64,000 nucleotides of DNA from an uncultured Lachnospiraceae bacterium. GTDB taxonomy: Bacteria; Bacillota; Clostridia; Lachnospirales; Lachnospiraceae. Within the stretch, counting starts at the first letter, position 1. Each line of letters begins with the position of its first letter. The notes beneath the pieces are model-generated. The model was not told the DNA's origin. It made no database searches and saw nothing but the letters and a program-made list of their open reading frames with translations. Both the position numbers and the translations under genes were made by a program. Positions 23,876 through 32,880 of this stretch are shown here, one piece after another. Location: positions 57,372 through 121,371 of the forward strand of contig CAJUBP010000007.1 of the NCBI GenBank assembly GCA_910584585.1, read 5' to 3'.

Positions 23876-26005
23876 ATGAAAGACAAAATTTTTGGCGTAT
23901 TGCAGCGTGTAGGACGTTCCTTCATGCTACCCATCGCGATTCTTCCGGTAGCGGGCCTGCTGCTTGGAATCGGCGGTTCCTTTTCAAATGAAACAATGTT
24001 AAGCACCTACGGGCTATTAGACATCATGGGGCCGGGAACGGTATTTAACATGGTTTTCCAGATTATGAGCGCAGCAGGAAACATTGTATTTGCCAATCTT
24101 CCGATTATATTTGCCATGGGCGTTGCCATCGGCATGGCAAAGAAAGAAAAAGACGTTGCGGCATTGTCAGCAGTGGTGGCGTTTTTCATTATGCATGCTT
24201 CCATCGGGGCATTGATTATGATCAATGGCGGCCCGGAGAATATGCTGGACGGAGCCACAGCTTCCGTGTGCGGCATTACTTCTCTGCAGATGGGTGTGTT
24301 CGGCGGTATCATTGTGGGCCTGGGAGTTGCGGCCCTCCACAATAAATTTTACAAAATTGAACTTCCCCAGGTATTGTCTTTCTTTGGAGGAACCAGATTT
24401 GTGCCCATTGTCAGCGCGTTGGTCTATACGGCAGTGGGGATTTTGATGTTCTTTGTATGGCCGGTGATTCAGAAAGGGATTTACGGGGTAGGAGATGTGG
24501 TGCTCAATTCTGGCTATGCGGGAACCTGGGTATATGGATTTATGGAGCGTCTGCTGATTCCCTTTGGGCTTCACCATGTATTTTACCTTCCCTTCTGGCA
24601 GACGGCAGTGGGCGGAACGCTGGAAGTGGCAGGACAGACCATTGAGGGGGCGCAGAATATTTTCTTTGCCCAGTTATCCGATCCCACGGTGGAACAATTT
24701 GCAGTGTCTGCCACCAGATTTATGTCAGGAAAATTCCCGCTGATGATTTTCGGCCTTCCGGGAGCGGCACTGGCTATGTATAAGACATCCAAGCCGGAGA
24801 AAAAACAGGCAGTGGCAGGACTTTTAATGTCTGCCGCCCTCACTTCCATGCTCACCGGTATTACAGAGCCTTTGGAATTTACCTTCCTGTTTGTGGCGCC
24901 GCTGCTTTACGGAATTCACTGTGTTCTGGCGGGATTCGCCTATATGCTGATGCATATCTTTGAAGTAGGCGTGGGCATGACCTTTTCCGGTGGTATTATC
25001 GACTTGTTTTTGTTCGGAATCCTTCAGGGAAACGCGAAAACCAATTGGATTTGGGTGGTAATCGTAGGCGTGTTCTATTTTGCCATTTACTATTTCCTGT
25101 TTTCGTTCCTGATTAAAAAGATGGATTTGAAGACGCCAGGACGCGACGACAGCGAAGAAGTGAAGCTGTACCGCAGAAGCGACGTGGAAGCCAAGAAAAG
25201 CGGCGAAGGGGCCGCAGGGGCAGAAGATGAATTGTCAGAAAAAATCTGCCACGGCCTTGGCGGCAAGAAAAATATTTCAGATGTGGACTGCTGCGCTACA
25301 AGACTGCGCTGTACGGTGTTCAAGGCAGAACTGGTCAATGACGCTCTGCTGAAGTCCACAGGAGCTTCCGGCGTAGTTCACAAGGGAAACGGCGTTCAGA
25401 TTATTTACGGGCCCAGGGTAACGGTGATTAAATCCAACCTGGAAGATTACCTGGAGACAGCCCCCAATGAAGAGTATACGGCAGGCGAAGTGAAAGAGAC
25501 GGCAGCAAAAGAGCAAAAGGAAGAGGCTGGAACAAAAGTGGTAAAGACGGTTATTATTTCCAGTCCGGTAACGGGCATTGCTGCAGATTTGTCAGAGGCT
25601 CCCGATGAGGCTTTCGCAGGCCGGATGATGGGAGACGGCGCAGTGGTAACGCCGGAGGACAATATTGTCAGGGCGCCGGAAGACGGAGAGGTATGCTTTG
25701 TCTTTGAGACGAAACACGCAGTTGGATTTATGACAGATACGGGATTAAGCATTCTGATTCATATGGGAATTGACACAGTTGCCTTAAATGGACAGGGCTT
25801 TGAAGTGCTGGTGGAAAACGGGCAGAAGGTGAAAAAGGGAGATCCGATGCTGAAGCTGGATTTGGATTATCTGAAAGCCAATGCGCCGTCTCTGGCATCC
25901 CCGGTTTTGTGTACGGAACTGGAGGATAATCAGAAAATCCGATTGCTGAAGGAAGGAAATATTACAGCCGGAGAAGGGCTGTTTGCTGTGGATTTCTACG
26001 AATAA
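23876..26005 (+). CDS. ptsG: PTS glucose-type transporter EIICBA
   Basis: 709 aa three-domain permease that imports and phosphorylates glucose. The IIC membrane part covers ~1-420 (MLPIAILPVAGLLLGIGG; GITEPLEFTFLFVAPLLY). IIB follows with the phosphocysteine at ~473 (DVDCCATRLRCTV). The C-terminal IIA domain (~560-709) has the phosphohistidine at ~629 (ILIHMGIDTV). A Glu/Ala/Lys linker joins IIB and IIA. The RAT/terminator leader and downstream glcT support glucose, although N-acetylglucosamine permeases are close relatives. Phosphate would come from the HPr and enzyme I encoded just upstream. Confidence 0.92.
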   Translation: MKDKIFGVLQRVGRSFMLPIAILPVAGLLLGIGGSFSNETMLSTYGLLDIMGPGTVFNMVFQIMSAAGNIVFANLPIIFAMGVAIGMAKKEKDVAALSAVVAFFIMHASIGALIMINGGPENMLDGATASVCGITSLQMGVFGGIIVGLGVAALHNKFYKIELPQVLSFFGGTRFVPIVSALVYTAVGILMFFVWPVIQKGIYGVGDVVLNSGYAGTWVYGFMERLLIPFGLHHVFYLPFWQTAVGGTLEVAGQTIEGAQNIFFAQLSDPTVEQFAVSATRFMSGKFPLMIFGLPGAALAMYKTSKPEKKQAVAGLLMSAALTSMLTGITEPLEFTFLFVAPLLYGIHCVLAGFAYMLMHIFEVGVGMTFSGGIIDLFLFGILQGNAKTNWIWVVIVGVFYFAIYYFLFSFLIKKMDLKTPGRDDSEEVKLYRRSDVEAKKSGEGAAGAEDELSEKICHGLGGKKNISDVDCCATRLRCTVFKAELVNDALLKSTGASGVVHKGNGVQIIYGPRVTVIKSNLEDYLETAPNEEYTAGEVKETAAKEQKEEAGTKVVKTVIISSPVTGIAADLSEAPDEAFAGRMMGDGAVVTPEDNIVRAPEDGEVCFVFETKHAVGFMTDTGLSILIHMGIDTVALNGQGFEVLVENGQKVKKGDPMLKLDLDYLKANAPSLASPVLCTELEDNQKIRLLKEGNITAGEGLFAVDFYE

Positions 26006-26035
26006 GGGAAAGAAACATTACAGGCGGGGAAATGT

Positions 26036-26878
26036 ATGTATAGAATAGAGAAAGTGCTAAATCACAATACGGTCATCGGAATTCGTTCAGGGGACAATCA
26101 GGAATTTCTGATGATAGGAAAGGGAATTGGGTTCGGCAAAAAAGTTACGGAACAGATAGAGCCGGGGCCCAAGGTGACCCTGTATTCCCTTCAGAAGTCC
26201 ACAGAACGGGGAAATGCCAGAGAACTGGCCAAATCCATATCGCCGGAATGCTTAGAGATTGCCGGGCAGATTTTGGATGCGGCAGAGCAGGAATTCGGAA
26301 AAATTGACCGGAATATACTTTTCCCTATGGCCGATCATATTGAATATGCCGTCAAAAGGATTCAGGAGCATGAACAGATCAGCAATCCTCTGACAGAAGA
26401 TATCCGGGCGTTGTTTCATATGGAATATAAAGTGGCAAGGCAGATTATTCCCATATTGAGAGAACGGATGAACATTCAGATTGATGAGGATGAAGTGGGC
26501 TATATTGCCCTCCACATTCATTCTGCCATTGATGATGAGAAGGTTTCCCAGGCCATGCAGGTGGCTCAGGCTGTCCGGGAGTGCGTTTCCCAGATCGAAC
26601 AGGAGATCGGCAGGCCCATTGACGTGATGTCCCTGGCTTATAACCGGCTTATGAATCACATCCGCTATATGGCAGCCCGCGCCATGAAAGGGGAAAAACT
26701 AAAGGTTAATATGAATGATTATATGGGGATTAAATTTCCCAATGCGTTTCGGATTGCAGAGAAAGTCTGCAGGAAGGTGGAGCGCAGCTTAAGATGTGAA
26801 CTGAGCGAAGTGGAAATCGGATATCTTGCAATGCATATTGAACGGGTGGCGGATGAAGAATTGGATGAAAAGGAATAG
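26036..26878 (+). CDS. glcT: BglG-family transcription antiterminator (GlcT type)
   Basis: 280 aa. An N-terminal RNA-binding CAT domain (1-~58; MYRIEKVLNHNTVIGIR) is followed by two PTS regulation domains, PRD1 (~70-170, histidines in MADHIEYAV and LHIHSAI) and PRD2 (~175-280, NHIRYM and AMHIERV). In the unphosphorylated state such proteins bind the RAT and allow readthrough of the terminator; phosphorylation by the permease inactivates them. The site in the ptsG leader (23689-23768) is the obvious target. It lies 30 bp after ptsG and is closed by a terminator at 26911. Confidence 0.9.
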   Translation: MYRIEKVLNHNTVIGIRSGDNQEFLMIGKGIGFGKKVTEQIEPGPKVTLYSLQKSTERGNARELAKSISPECLEIAGQILDAAEQEFGKIDRNILFPMADHIEYAVKRIQEHEQISNPLTEDIRALFHMEYKVARQIIPILRERMNIQIDEDEVGYIALHIHSAIDDEKVSQAMQVAQAVRECVSQIEQEIGRPIDVMSLAYNRLMNHIRYMAARAMKGEKLKVNMNDYMGIKFPNAFRIAEKVCRKVERSLRCELSEVEIGYLAMHIERVADEELDEKE

Positions 26879-26910
26879 AATCATATTGTTTTGAATTATT
26901 TTTATGGAAA

Positions 26911-26940
26911 AAGGCTCCGGAATTGATATTCCAGAGCCTT
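26911..26940 (+). terminator. Terminator of the ptsG-glcT unit
   Basis: AAGGCTCCGGAAT and ATTCCAGAGCCTT pair over 13 positions with one mismatch and a 4-nt loop, followed by GTTTG. Confidence 0.75.
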
Positions 26941-27087
26941 GTTTGCGGAGTGCTTTTATTTGGAAATAAGGAACTGTTCAGAAATAACTTGTGATATTGT
27001 CTGTCTTTTTCTTCGGCAGCGCTGAATTGGGAAAGAAAACTAAAGTTTTTTGGAAAACGGATATTTTTACAGATGCTATTTTCATGG

Positions 27088-27116
27088 TTGCCAATAAGAA
27101 GAGACTGTGGTAGATT
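27088..27116 (+). promoter_or_regulatory. Promoter before the rRNA methyltransferase gene
   Basis: TTGCCA (27088) and TAGATT (27111) are spaced by 17 bp. A small hairpin (GCGGCA/TGCCGC, 27134-27153) lies in the leader just before the ribosome site. Confidence 0.5.
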
Positions 27117-27167
27117 TTATTAAGAAGAAAAAGCGGCAGAGAGTTTTGCCGCAGCGCAGGAAGAAAA

Positions 27168-28403
27168 ATGGCAGAGAGGAAAGATGAGAGGACAGAGTGC
27201 ATGAGCGAAGCAGTAGTTACCCTAAAAAAAGGTCAGGGAAGAGCATTGAAATCCGGCGGGTTGTGGATTTATGACAATGAAATAGAGTCTGTGACGGGAG
27301 ATTTTGCAGATGGGGATGTGGCGGCAGTCCATGATTTTGACGGCTATCCTCTGGGAAGAGGATTCCTGAATACCAATTCCAAAATCCGTGTCCGTATGAT
27401 GACGCGGAATAAAGAACAGAAAATAAATCAGGATTTTATAAAAATGCGGGTAAGGAATGCCTGGGAATACCGGAAGAGGACGGTAGATACCGGTTCCTGC
27501 CGTTTGATTTTCGGGGAAGCCGACTGGCTGCCGGGGCTAGTGGTTGATAAATTTTCAGATGTTTTGGTGGTACAGTCTCTGGCCCTTGGCATTGACCGGT
27601 TCAAGGAAGAAATTATTTCAGATTTGAAAGAATGTCTGGCAGAAGACGGAATCCGGATTCGGGGCGTCTATGAGCGCAGTGACGCGAAGGTGCGCTTACA
27701 GGAGGGAATGGAACTGAAAAAAGGATTTCTGGGGCCGGAATTTGATCCCAAAGTGGAGATTACAGAGAACGGCGTCCGCTATCTGGTGGATGTAAAGGAC
27801 GGTCAGAAGACCGGGTTTTTCCTGGACCAGAAGTACAATCGGAGAGCCATTCAGTCCTTGTGCCGGAACGCGAAAGTGCTGGACTGTTTTACCCATACAG
27901 GCTCTTTTGCCCTGAATGCAGGGATTGCCGGGGCGGACTGTGTGCTGGGGGTGGACGCTTCCCGGCTTGCAGTGACCCAGGCAGAGGAAAACGCGGCGTT
28001 AAACGGGCTGTCGGAACGGGTGAAATTTACCTGCGCCGATGTCTTTGAACTGCTGCCGGAGTTAGAGCGCCGGGGAGAAACTTATGATGTGGTGATTCTG
28101 GATCCGCCGGCCTTTACCAAGTCCAGGAATTCCGTCAAAAACGCAGTGAAGGGTTACCGGGAGATCAATCTGCGGGCGATGAAGCGGGTAAGGGACGGAG
28201 GATATCTGGCCACCTGCTCCTGTTCTCATTTTATGGACGCGGAATTGTTCGCGAAGACAATCCATCAGGCGGCGGGCAATGTTCACAGGAGGCTGCGCCA
28301 GGTGGAATTTCGGACCCAGGCGCCGGATCATCCTATTTTGTGGGCGGCAGAGGAATCGTATTATCTGAAATTTTATATTTTTCAGGTATGCCGGGAATTG
28401 TAA
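27168..28403 (+). CDS. RlmI/YwbD-like class I SAM-dependent rRNA methyltransferase
   Basis: 411 aa. A PUA-like RNA-binding start (~12-80; VTLKKGQGRALKSGGLWIYDNEI) precedes the methyltransferase fold. SAM-binding motif I is VLDCFTHTGSFALNAG (~240-255) and the catalytic-site motif is VILDPPAFTK (~307-316). The close homologue RlmI methylates a cytosine C5 in 23S rRNA; the Firmicute proteins are less well defined. ATG 27168 follows AGGAAG by 4 bp; ATG 27201 (MSEAVV) with AGAGG at 9 bp is an equally good start and fits the usual N-terminus. The ABC-F gene follows at 12 bp. Confidence 0.85.
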   Translation: MAERKDERTECMSEAVVTLKKGQGRALKSGGLWIYDNEIESVTGDFADGDVAAVHDFDGYPLGRGFLNTNSKIRVRMMTRNKEQKINQDFIKMRVRNAWEYRKRTVDTGSCRLIFGEADWLPGLVVDKFSDVLVVQSLALGIDRFKEEIISDLKECLAEDGIRIRGVYERSDAKVRLQEGMELKKGFLGPEFDPKVEITENGVRYLVDVKDGQKTGFFLDQKYNRRAIQSLCRNAKVLDCFTHTGSFALNAGIAGADCVLGVDASRLAVTQAEENAALNGLSERVKFTCADVFELLPELERRGETYDVVILDPPAFTKSRNSVKNAVKGYREINLRAMKRVRDGGYLATCSCSHFMDAELFAKTIHQAAGNVHRRLRQVEFRTQAPDHPILWAAEESYYLKFYIFQVCREL

Positions 28404-28415
28404 CAGGAGAAAACC

Positions 28416-30245
28416 ATGAATATATTAACAGCAGAACATTTAAGGAAAGCATACACTGAGGAACGGATTTTGCTTAAAAATGCGGCGTTCAGCCTCCAGG
28501 AAGGGGAAAAAGTAGGTGTAATCGGCATCAACGGCATGGGAAAATCCACCTTGCTGAAAATCATTGCAGGGGCGGAAGAGCCGGATCAGGGCGGCGTAAT
28601 TATGGGAAACCATGTGAAAACGGCCTATCTGGAACAGACTCCCGCATTAGAAGAGACAGACAGCATTTTAAAATCCGCTTTAAAAGGCCTGGATCGTCAG
28701 GACGGAGTGCTTGAGGGAGAAGCCAGATCCATGCTGCGCCGGTTGGGATTTGAGGATATGGATCAGCCGGTAAAACACTTATCCGGCGGCCAGAAGAAGC
28801 GGGTGGCGCTGGTGAATATCCTGCTGCAGCCGGTGGAGATCCTGATTCTGGACGAGCCCACCAACCACCTGGACAGTGAAATGTCCGGCTGGCTGGAGGA
28901 ATATCTGGTGAAATTTAAAGGAACCCTTGTGATGGTGACCCATGACCGGTATTTTCTGGACAGAATTGTGGATCGGATTGTGGAAGTGGAATACGGGAAT
29001 ATTTACAGCTATCCCGGCAGTTACGCGGATTATGTGGCCCTGAAAATGCAGAGGCAGAATATGGAGCAGGCCAGCGAGCGGAAGCGGAAAAGCATTCTGA
29101 AAAAAGAACTGGCATGGCTGGCCAGAGGGGCGCGGGCCAGATCCACCAAGCAGAAAGCCCATATCCAGAGAATTGAAGATATGCTGGCGGCAGAAGGCCC
29201 TCTGGAGGAAAAAGCGGTGGAGCTGTCTTCTGCCTCCGCCCGGATGGGCAAGAAAACCATTGAGGTAAAGAACCTGTCAAAATCATATGGAGACAGGAAA
29301 TTAATTCAGGATTTTACTTATATCTTCCTTAAGGGAGAGAGAATCGGAATTGTGGGACCCAACGGGTGCGGGAAAACAACTCTTTTAAAGCTGATTCTGG
29401 GGCAGATTGCGGCGGACAGCGGCAGTATCGAGATGGGAGAAACCGTGAGAATCGGCTATTTTTCCCAGGACAATTCCCATATGGAGGAATCCATGACAGC
29501 CATCGCCTATGTGAGAGAAGTGGCGGAATATATTGATACAGGAGAGGGGAAAATCAGCGCTTCTATGCTGATGGAGCGTTTTCTTTTTGACGGAACCATG
29601 CAGTGGACTCCCATAGGAAAATTGTCCGGCGGAGAGCGCAGGCGGCTGTACCTCCTTCGGGTTCTGATGGGCGCGCCGAATGTGCTGATTCTGGACGAGC
29701 CCACCAACGATTTGGATATTCGGACGCTGACTATCTTAGAGGATTATCTGGATGCTTTTGACGGGATTGTGATTGCCGTTTCCCATGACCGGTATTTCCT
29801 GGAACGGCTGGCCACCAGAATCTTTGCTTTTGAAGGAGAAGGCCGTCTGCAGCAGTATGAGGGCGGCTATCTGGATTATCTGCGGGCCAGGGAAGAACGT
29901 CATCCGGAACTTTTCGGCCGGGAGAAAAAGAGTAAAAAGTCAGAGGAACAGAAAAAGAAAGAGCAGGAAGCCCGGAGAGCCAGGGCAGGCGCCGGAACAA
30001 AAAAACTGAAATTTTCCTATAAAGAGCAGCGGGAATATGACGCCATAGACGATGAAATAGCGTCGCTGGAGGAAAAACTGGAAAGCCTGGATCAAAAAAT
30101 GATGGAAAACGCCACCAATTCTATGAAATTATCAGAATTGATGGAGGAAAAGACCCAGACGGAGGCAGAACTGGAGGAAAAAATGGAACGATGGGTGTAT
30201 CTGAACGATTTGGCTGAAAAGATTAATGCCCAGGATGGCCGGTAA
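28416..30245 (+). CDS. ABC-F family ATPase (Uup-like)
   Basis: 609 aa soluble protein with two ATP-binding cassettes and no membrane domain. Walker A motifs are GINGMGKST (~38-46) and GPNGCGKTT (~312-320); signature motifs are LSGGQKKRV and LSGGERRRL. Between the cassettes is the basic ARGARARSTKQKAHIQR linker typical of ABC-F proteins that enter the ribosomal E site. The C-terminal ~90 residues form a Lys/Glu coiled coil as in Uup. It probably works in translation or ribosome maintenance; a resistance role is possible but not shown. It may share the methyltransferase transcript. Confidence 0.9.
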   Translation: MNILTAEHLRKAYTEERILLKNAAFSLQEGEKVGVIGINGMGKSTLLKIIAGAEEPDQGGVIMGNHVKTAYLEQTPALEETDSILKSALKGLDRQDGVLEGEARSMLRRLGFEDMDQPVKHLSGGQKKRVALVNILLQPVEILILDEPTNHLDSEMSGWLEEYLVKFKGTLVMVTHDRYFLDRIVDRIVEVEYGNIYSYPGSYADYVALKMQRQNMEQASERKRKSILKKELAWLARGARARSTKQKAHIQRIEDMLAAEGPLEEKAVELSSASARMGKKTIEVKNLSKSYGDRKLIQDFTYIFLKGERIGIVGPNGCGKTTLLKLILGQIAADSGSIEMGETVRIGYFSQDNSHMEESMTAIAYVREVAEYIDTGEGKISASMLMERFLFDGTMQWTPIGKLSGGERRRLYLLRVLMGAPNVLILDEPTNDLDIRTLTILEDYLDAFDGIVIAVSHDRYFLERLATRIFAFEGEGRLQQYEGGYLDYLRAREERHPELFGREKKSKKSEEQKKKEQEARRARAGAGTKKLKFSYKEQREYDAIDDEIASLEEKLESLDQKMMENATNSMKLSELMEEKTQTEAELEEKMERWVYLNDLAEKINAQDGR

Positions 30246-30302
30246 TAAATTGGAGAAGGCATGAAAGGTTCCATATCAGGACAACCGGAGACAGGAGGGA
30301 GC

Positions 30303-30977
30303 ATGGACACAAAATATCAGAAAAAGCATGAATCAGATATGACAAGCAAGGAGAAACGGGAGCTGGAGCGCCAAAAACTGTCATCCATGACGGGAAAAGA
30401 GAAGGCGGAATATATTCTGACTTATTACAAAATGCATATTGCAGTCCTTGTGGGGGCCGTTGCGCTTATCATCGGGATTGTCATGTGGATTGACAGTTTT
30501 CAGAACGAAACTGTTCTCTATGCGGCCGTGATAAACGGCGGTGAAATGGACAGCAGGATGATGGAGCATTTTCAGGCTTACCGGGGGGATGATAACCGCC
30601 GGCACAAGTATGTTCTGGATACTTCCGTCGCTTCCCTGAGCCAGGATGGTTCCGGACAAATGGATTATGCCAACAGAATGAAGATAGTTACGCTGGTGGG
30701 GGCAAATACGGCGGATTTGTTCATCTGTCCGGAAAGCATCTACCAGGAATATTCCAAAGAAGAGAATTTCCTGGTCCCGGCGGAACAGCTTCTGGGCGCG
30801 GAGTTTACAGCGGCCCATGCCGATATCTGCGAAAAAGACGCAGTGCGGGTGGAGAACAGCGAAATGCTGGAGAGATACGGGTATCAGAGCAGCGGCCCGG
30901 CATATCTCATTGTGTTTCAATATTCCGGCCAGCAGGAGGCTGCGGCTGACTTTGTAAAGTTTTTGTTGGAGGAATAA
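30303..30977 (+). CDS. Single-pass membrane protein of unknown function
   Basis: I do not recognise the family. The 224-aa protein has a charged cytoplasmic start (KREKRELERQ-like, ~1-40), one membrane segment (HIAVLVGAVALIIGIVMWI, ~43-63) and an extracytoplasmic region of ~160 residues. That region reads LYAAVINGGEMDSRMMEHF and ADLFICPESIYQEYS, and could be a small ligand-binding or extracellular-solute-binding-like fold. ATG 30303 is preferred because AGGAGGGA precedes it; ATG 30261 would add 14 residues. It is followed 5 bp later by the YbaK gene. Confidence 0.75.
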   Translation: MDTKYQKKHESDMTSKEKRELERQKLSSMTGKEKAEYILTYYKMHIAVLVGAVALIIGIVMWIDSFQNETVLYAAVINGGEMDSRMMEHFQAYRGDDNRRHKYVLDTSVASLSQDGSGQMDYANRMKIVTLVGANTADLFICPESIYQEYSKEENFLVPAEQLLGAEFTAAHADICEKDAVRVENSEMLERYGYQSSGPAYLIVFQYSGQQEAAADFVKFLLEE

Positions 30978-30982
30978 GGAAA

Positions 30983-31468
30983 TTGGCGAAAAAGGAAAAA
31001 GAAATTAAAACAAACGCCATGCGCATCCTGGACCGGCATAAGATTTCTTATGAGACGCTGCAATATGAATGCGGTGAATTTGTGGACGGCATTCACACTG
31101 CAGAACTGACGGGAGCGCCGGCGGAGCAATCTTTTAAAACACTGGTTTTGCAGGGAAAGAGCAGGCAGTATTACGTTTTTGTCCTGCCGGTGGCAGATGA
31201 AGTTGATTTGAAAGAGGCGGCCAGGCTTGCCGGGGAGAAGTCCCTGGAAATGATTCCGGTGAAAGAGATTACCGGGGTAACCGGATATGTCAGAGGCGGG
31301 TGCAGCCCCTTGGGCATGAAAAAGCAGTATCCCGTGTTTTTGCAGGAAAATGCTTTGGATTATGACAGGATCTACATCAGCGGAGGCAGAATCGGGACGA
31401 CTTTGTGTTTGAAAACGGAGGATTTTCTGGAAATTACAGGGGCGAAGACAGGGAATTTTGCGGCTTGA
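30983..31468 (+). CDS. ybaK: YbaK-type aminoacyl-tRNA deacylase
   Basis: 161 aa. The family hydrolyses mischarged Cys-tRNA(Pro), a proofreading step that protects against prolyl-tRNA synthetase errors. The sequence shows KTNAMRILDRHKISYE at the N-terminus, FKTLVLQGK, and the GYVRGGCSPLGMKKQYPVF and GGRIGTTLCL blocks of YbaK. The start is TTG 30983 with GGAGGAATAAGGAA upstream. It closes the run that begins with the methyltransferase. 31469-31876 has no gene. Confidence 0.9.
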   Translation: MAKKEKEIKTNAMRILDRHKISYETLQYECGEFVDGIHTAELTGAPAEQSFKTLVLQGKSRQYYVFVLPVADEVDLKEAARLAGEKSLEMIPVKEITGVTGYVRGGCSPLGMKKQYPVFLQENALDYDRIYISGGRIGTTLCLKTEDFLEITGAKTGNFAA

Positions 31469-31516
31469 TGCGCCCGGAGAATATGCTGCTGTTCGCGGAA
31501 CAGAGGTCCGATCATG

Positions 31517-31622
31517 GTAACCCGTCCAGTTCCCGGAAGGCCGCCTGCGCTGCGCGGACCATCAGGACTTGTTGAGAAATATATTGCATAGTAACTCGTC
31601 CGGTTCCTGGAAGGCCGCCTGC
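31517..31622 (+). repeat. Pair of 32-bp direct repeats
   Basis: GTAACCCGTCCAGTTCCCGG (31517) and its near copy GTAACTCGTCCGGTTCCTGG (31591), both continuing AAGGCCGCCTGC, are 74 bp apart with three or four differences. They look like a tandem duplication in the spacer after ybaK. Confidence 0.6.
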
Positions 31623-31707
31623 AGCGGGGCGCAGCCCTGGGAACAATAACGGGAATATTCTGCACAGGAATGCAGGAAAACATCTTTTCTTTTTTGGGAA
31701 AAGGTAT

Positions 31708-31747
31708 TATAATAACAGCGGAAGAACGGGGAAGCGGAGGCTTCCCC
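31708..31747 (+). promoter_or_regulatory. -10 box and leader hairpin before degV
   Basis: TATAAT at 31708-31713 has only a weak -35 match upstream. Downstream, GGGGAAGC and GCTTCCCC (31728-31747) form an 8-bp hairpin with a 4-nt loop. The leader to ATG 31877 is about 150 nt. Confidence 0.4.
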
Positions 31748-31876
31748 TTATGTGGTATTCCAGAAGATACATTATTGCAGTGAAGCAATAAAGTACAGTT
31801 TGGCTGAGTCCGCTTTCCAGCGGATGGATGAAGCAAGGCGCAGTCAAGAACAGTATTTTTAGAAAAGAGGGATTCT

Positions 31877-32770
31877 ATGGCGTATCAGATTATTACAGAC
31901 GGTTCCTGTGATTTAGGCGCGGAAGTGGCGCAGCAGGCAGGGGTAAAGGTAGTTCCGTTTTATGTAACATTTGACGGAAAGACTTACAAGAAAGAAATTG
32001 AGGAAATCGGCGTAAGGGATTTTTATCAGGAAATGGTGGATCATCCGGATAAATTTCCCATGTCGTCCCTTCCGTCCGTGCAGGATTATGTGGAGGCGTT
32101 CAAGCCTTATGCAGAAGAGGGAAAAGATATCATCTGCCTGTGCATCACTACCAAATTCAGCGGCTCCTACAACTCAGCCCAAACAGCGGCGGAATTGCTG
32201 CAGGAAGAATATCCCAAGATTCGGATTCAGGTTGTGGATACTTCTGTGAATACAGTGCTGCAGGGGCTTCTGGTGCTGGAAGCCGTCAGAATGCAGCAGG
32301 CCGGACTGTCTTTTGAGGAAACAGTGCGGGAGATTGAGCGGATTAAGCCCACCGGAAGAATTATTTTTACCGTAGGCAATTATGAATATCTGATTCACGG
32401 CGGAAGAATCGGCAAGGTGATGGGGACAGCGGCCTCCACATTGGGAATAAAGCCTCTGATTATGCTGAAAGAGGGAGAAATCTTCCCCACAGGGGTAACC
32501 AGGAACCGGAAAAAAGGCCTGAAGCGGCTGATTGAACAAACAAAAGGGCATTTTGAGAAAATCGGAGAGTCTCCCAACGACTACCGGATCGTGGTAGGGT
32601 ATGGGTACGATTATGAAGAAGCGGTGGAATTCAGAGATCAGCTTCTGGCGTCTCTGCAGACCTATTCCGACTGCAAAACCATTGATATTTCCCAGATTGG
32701 GGCTACCATCGGCGTTCACACCGGCCCCTATCCGCTGGGGCTTGGGCTGCTGAGGCAGTATGACAGGTAA
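31877..32770 (+). CDS. DegV family fatty-acid-binding protein
   Basis: 297 aa. DegV proteins hold a single fatty acid and in some species present it to fatty-acid kinase FakA. The signatures are present: IITDGSCDLG at the start, FPMSSLPSVQDYVEAF, TKFSGSYNSA in the ligand tunnel and YLIHGGRIGK. The end HTGPYPLGLG is typical. It is a single-gene unit with its own leader. No fakA is nearby. Confidence 0.92.
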   Translation: MAYQIITDGSCDLGAEVAQQAGVKVVPFYVTFDGKTYKKEIEEIGVRDFYQEMVDHPDKFPMSSLPSVQDYVEAFKPYAEEGKDIICLCITTKFSGSYNSAQTAAELLQEEYPKIRIQVVDTSVNTVLQGLLVLEAVRMQQAGLSFEETVREIERIKPTGRIIFTVGNYEYLIHGGRIGKVMGTAASTLGIKPLIMLKEGEIFPTGVTRNRKKGLKRLIEQTKGHFEKIGESPNDYRIVVGYGYDYEEAVEFRDQLLASLQTYSDCKTIDISQIGATIGVHTGPYPLGLGLLRQYDR

Positions 32771-32801
32771 AATGCAAGATCAGGATTTTGCGGGATGACT
32801 C

Positions 32802-32831
32802 TTGAGCTGCCTTAGCAGCGCCGATTACAAT
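32802..32831 (+). promoter_or_regulatory. Promoter of trkA-trkH
   Basis: TTGAGC (32802) and TACAAT (32826) are spaced by 18 bp, about 50 bp before ATG 32881. Confidence 0.4.
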
Positions 32832-32880
32832 AATTTAGGAACGAGAAAGACGACAGATATCTGCCGTAAATGGAGGCGAC

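Noticed and set aside
23725..23991. Small open frame (88 codons) overlapping the ptsG leader and start
   Set aside because: It covers the RAT/terminator hairpin and runs into ptsG in another frame; no family match and no ribosome site.
32771..32880. trkA leader considered as a ydaO-type (c-di-AMP) riboswitch
   Set aside because: The region is only ~110 nt and lacks the conserved motifs of that riboswitch.
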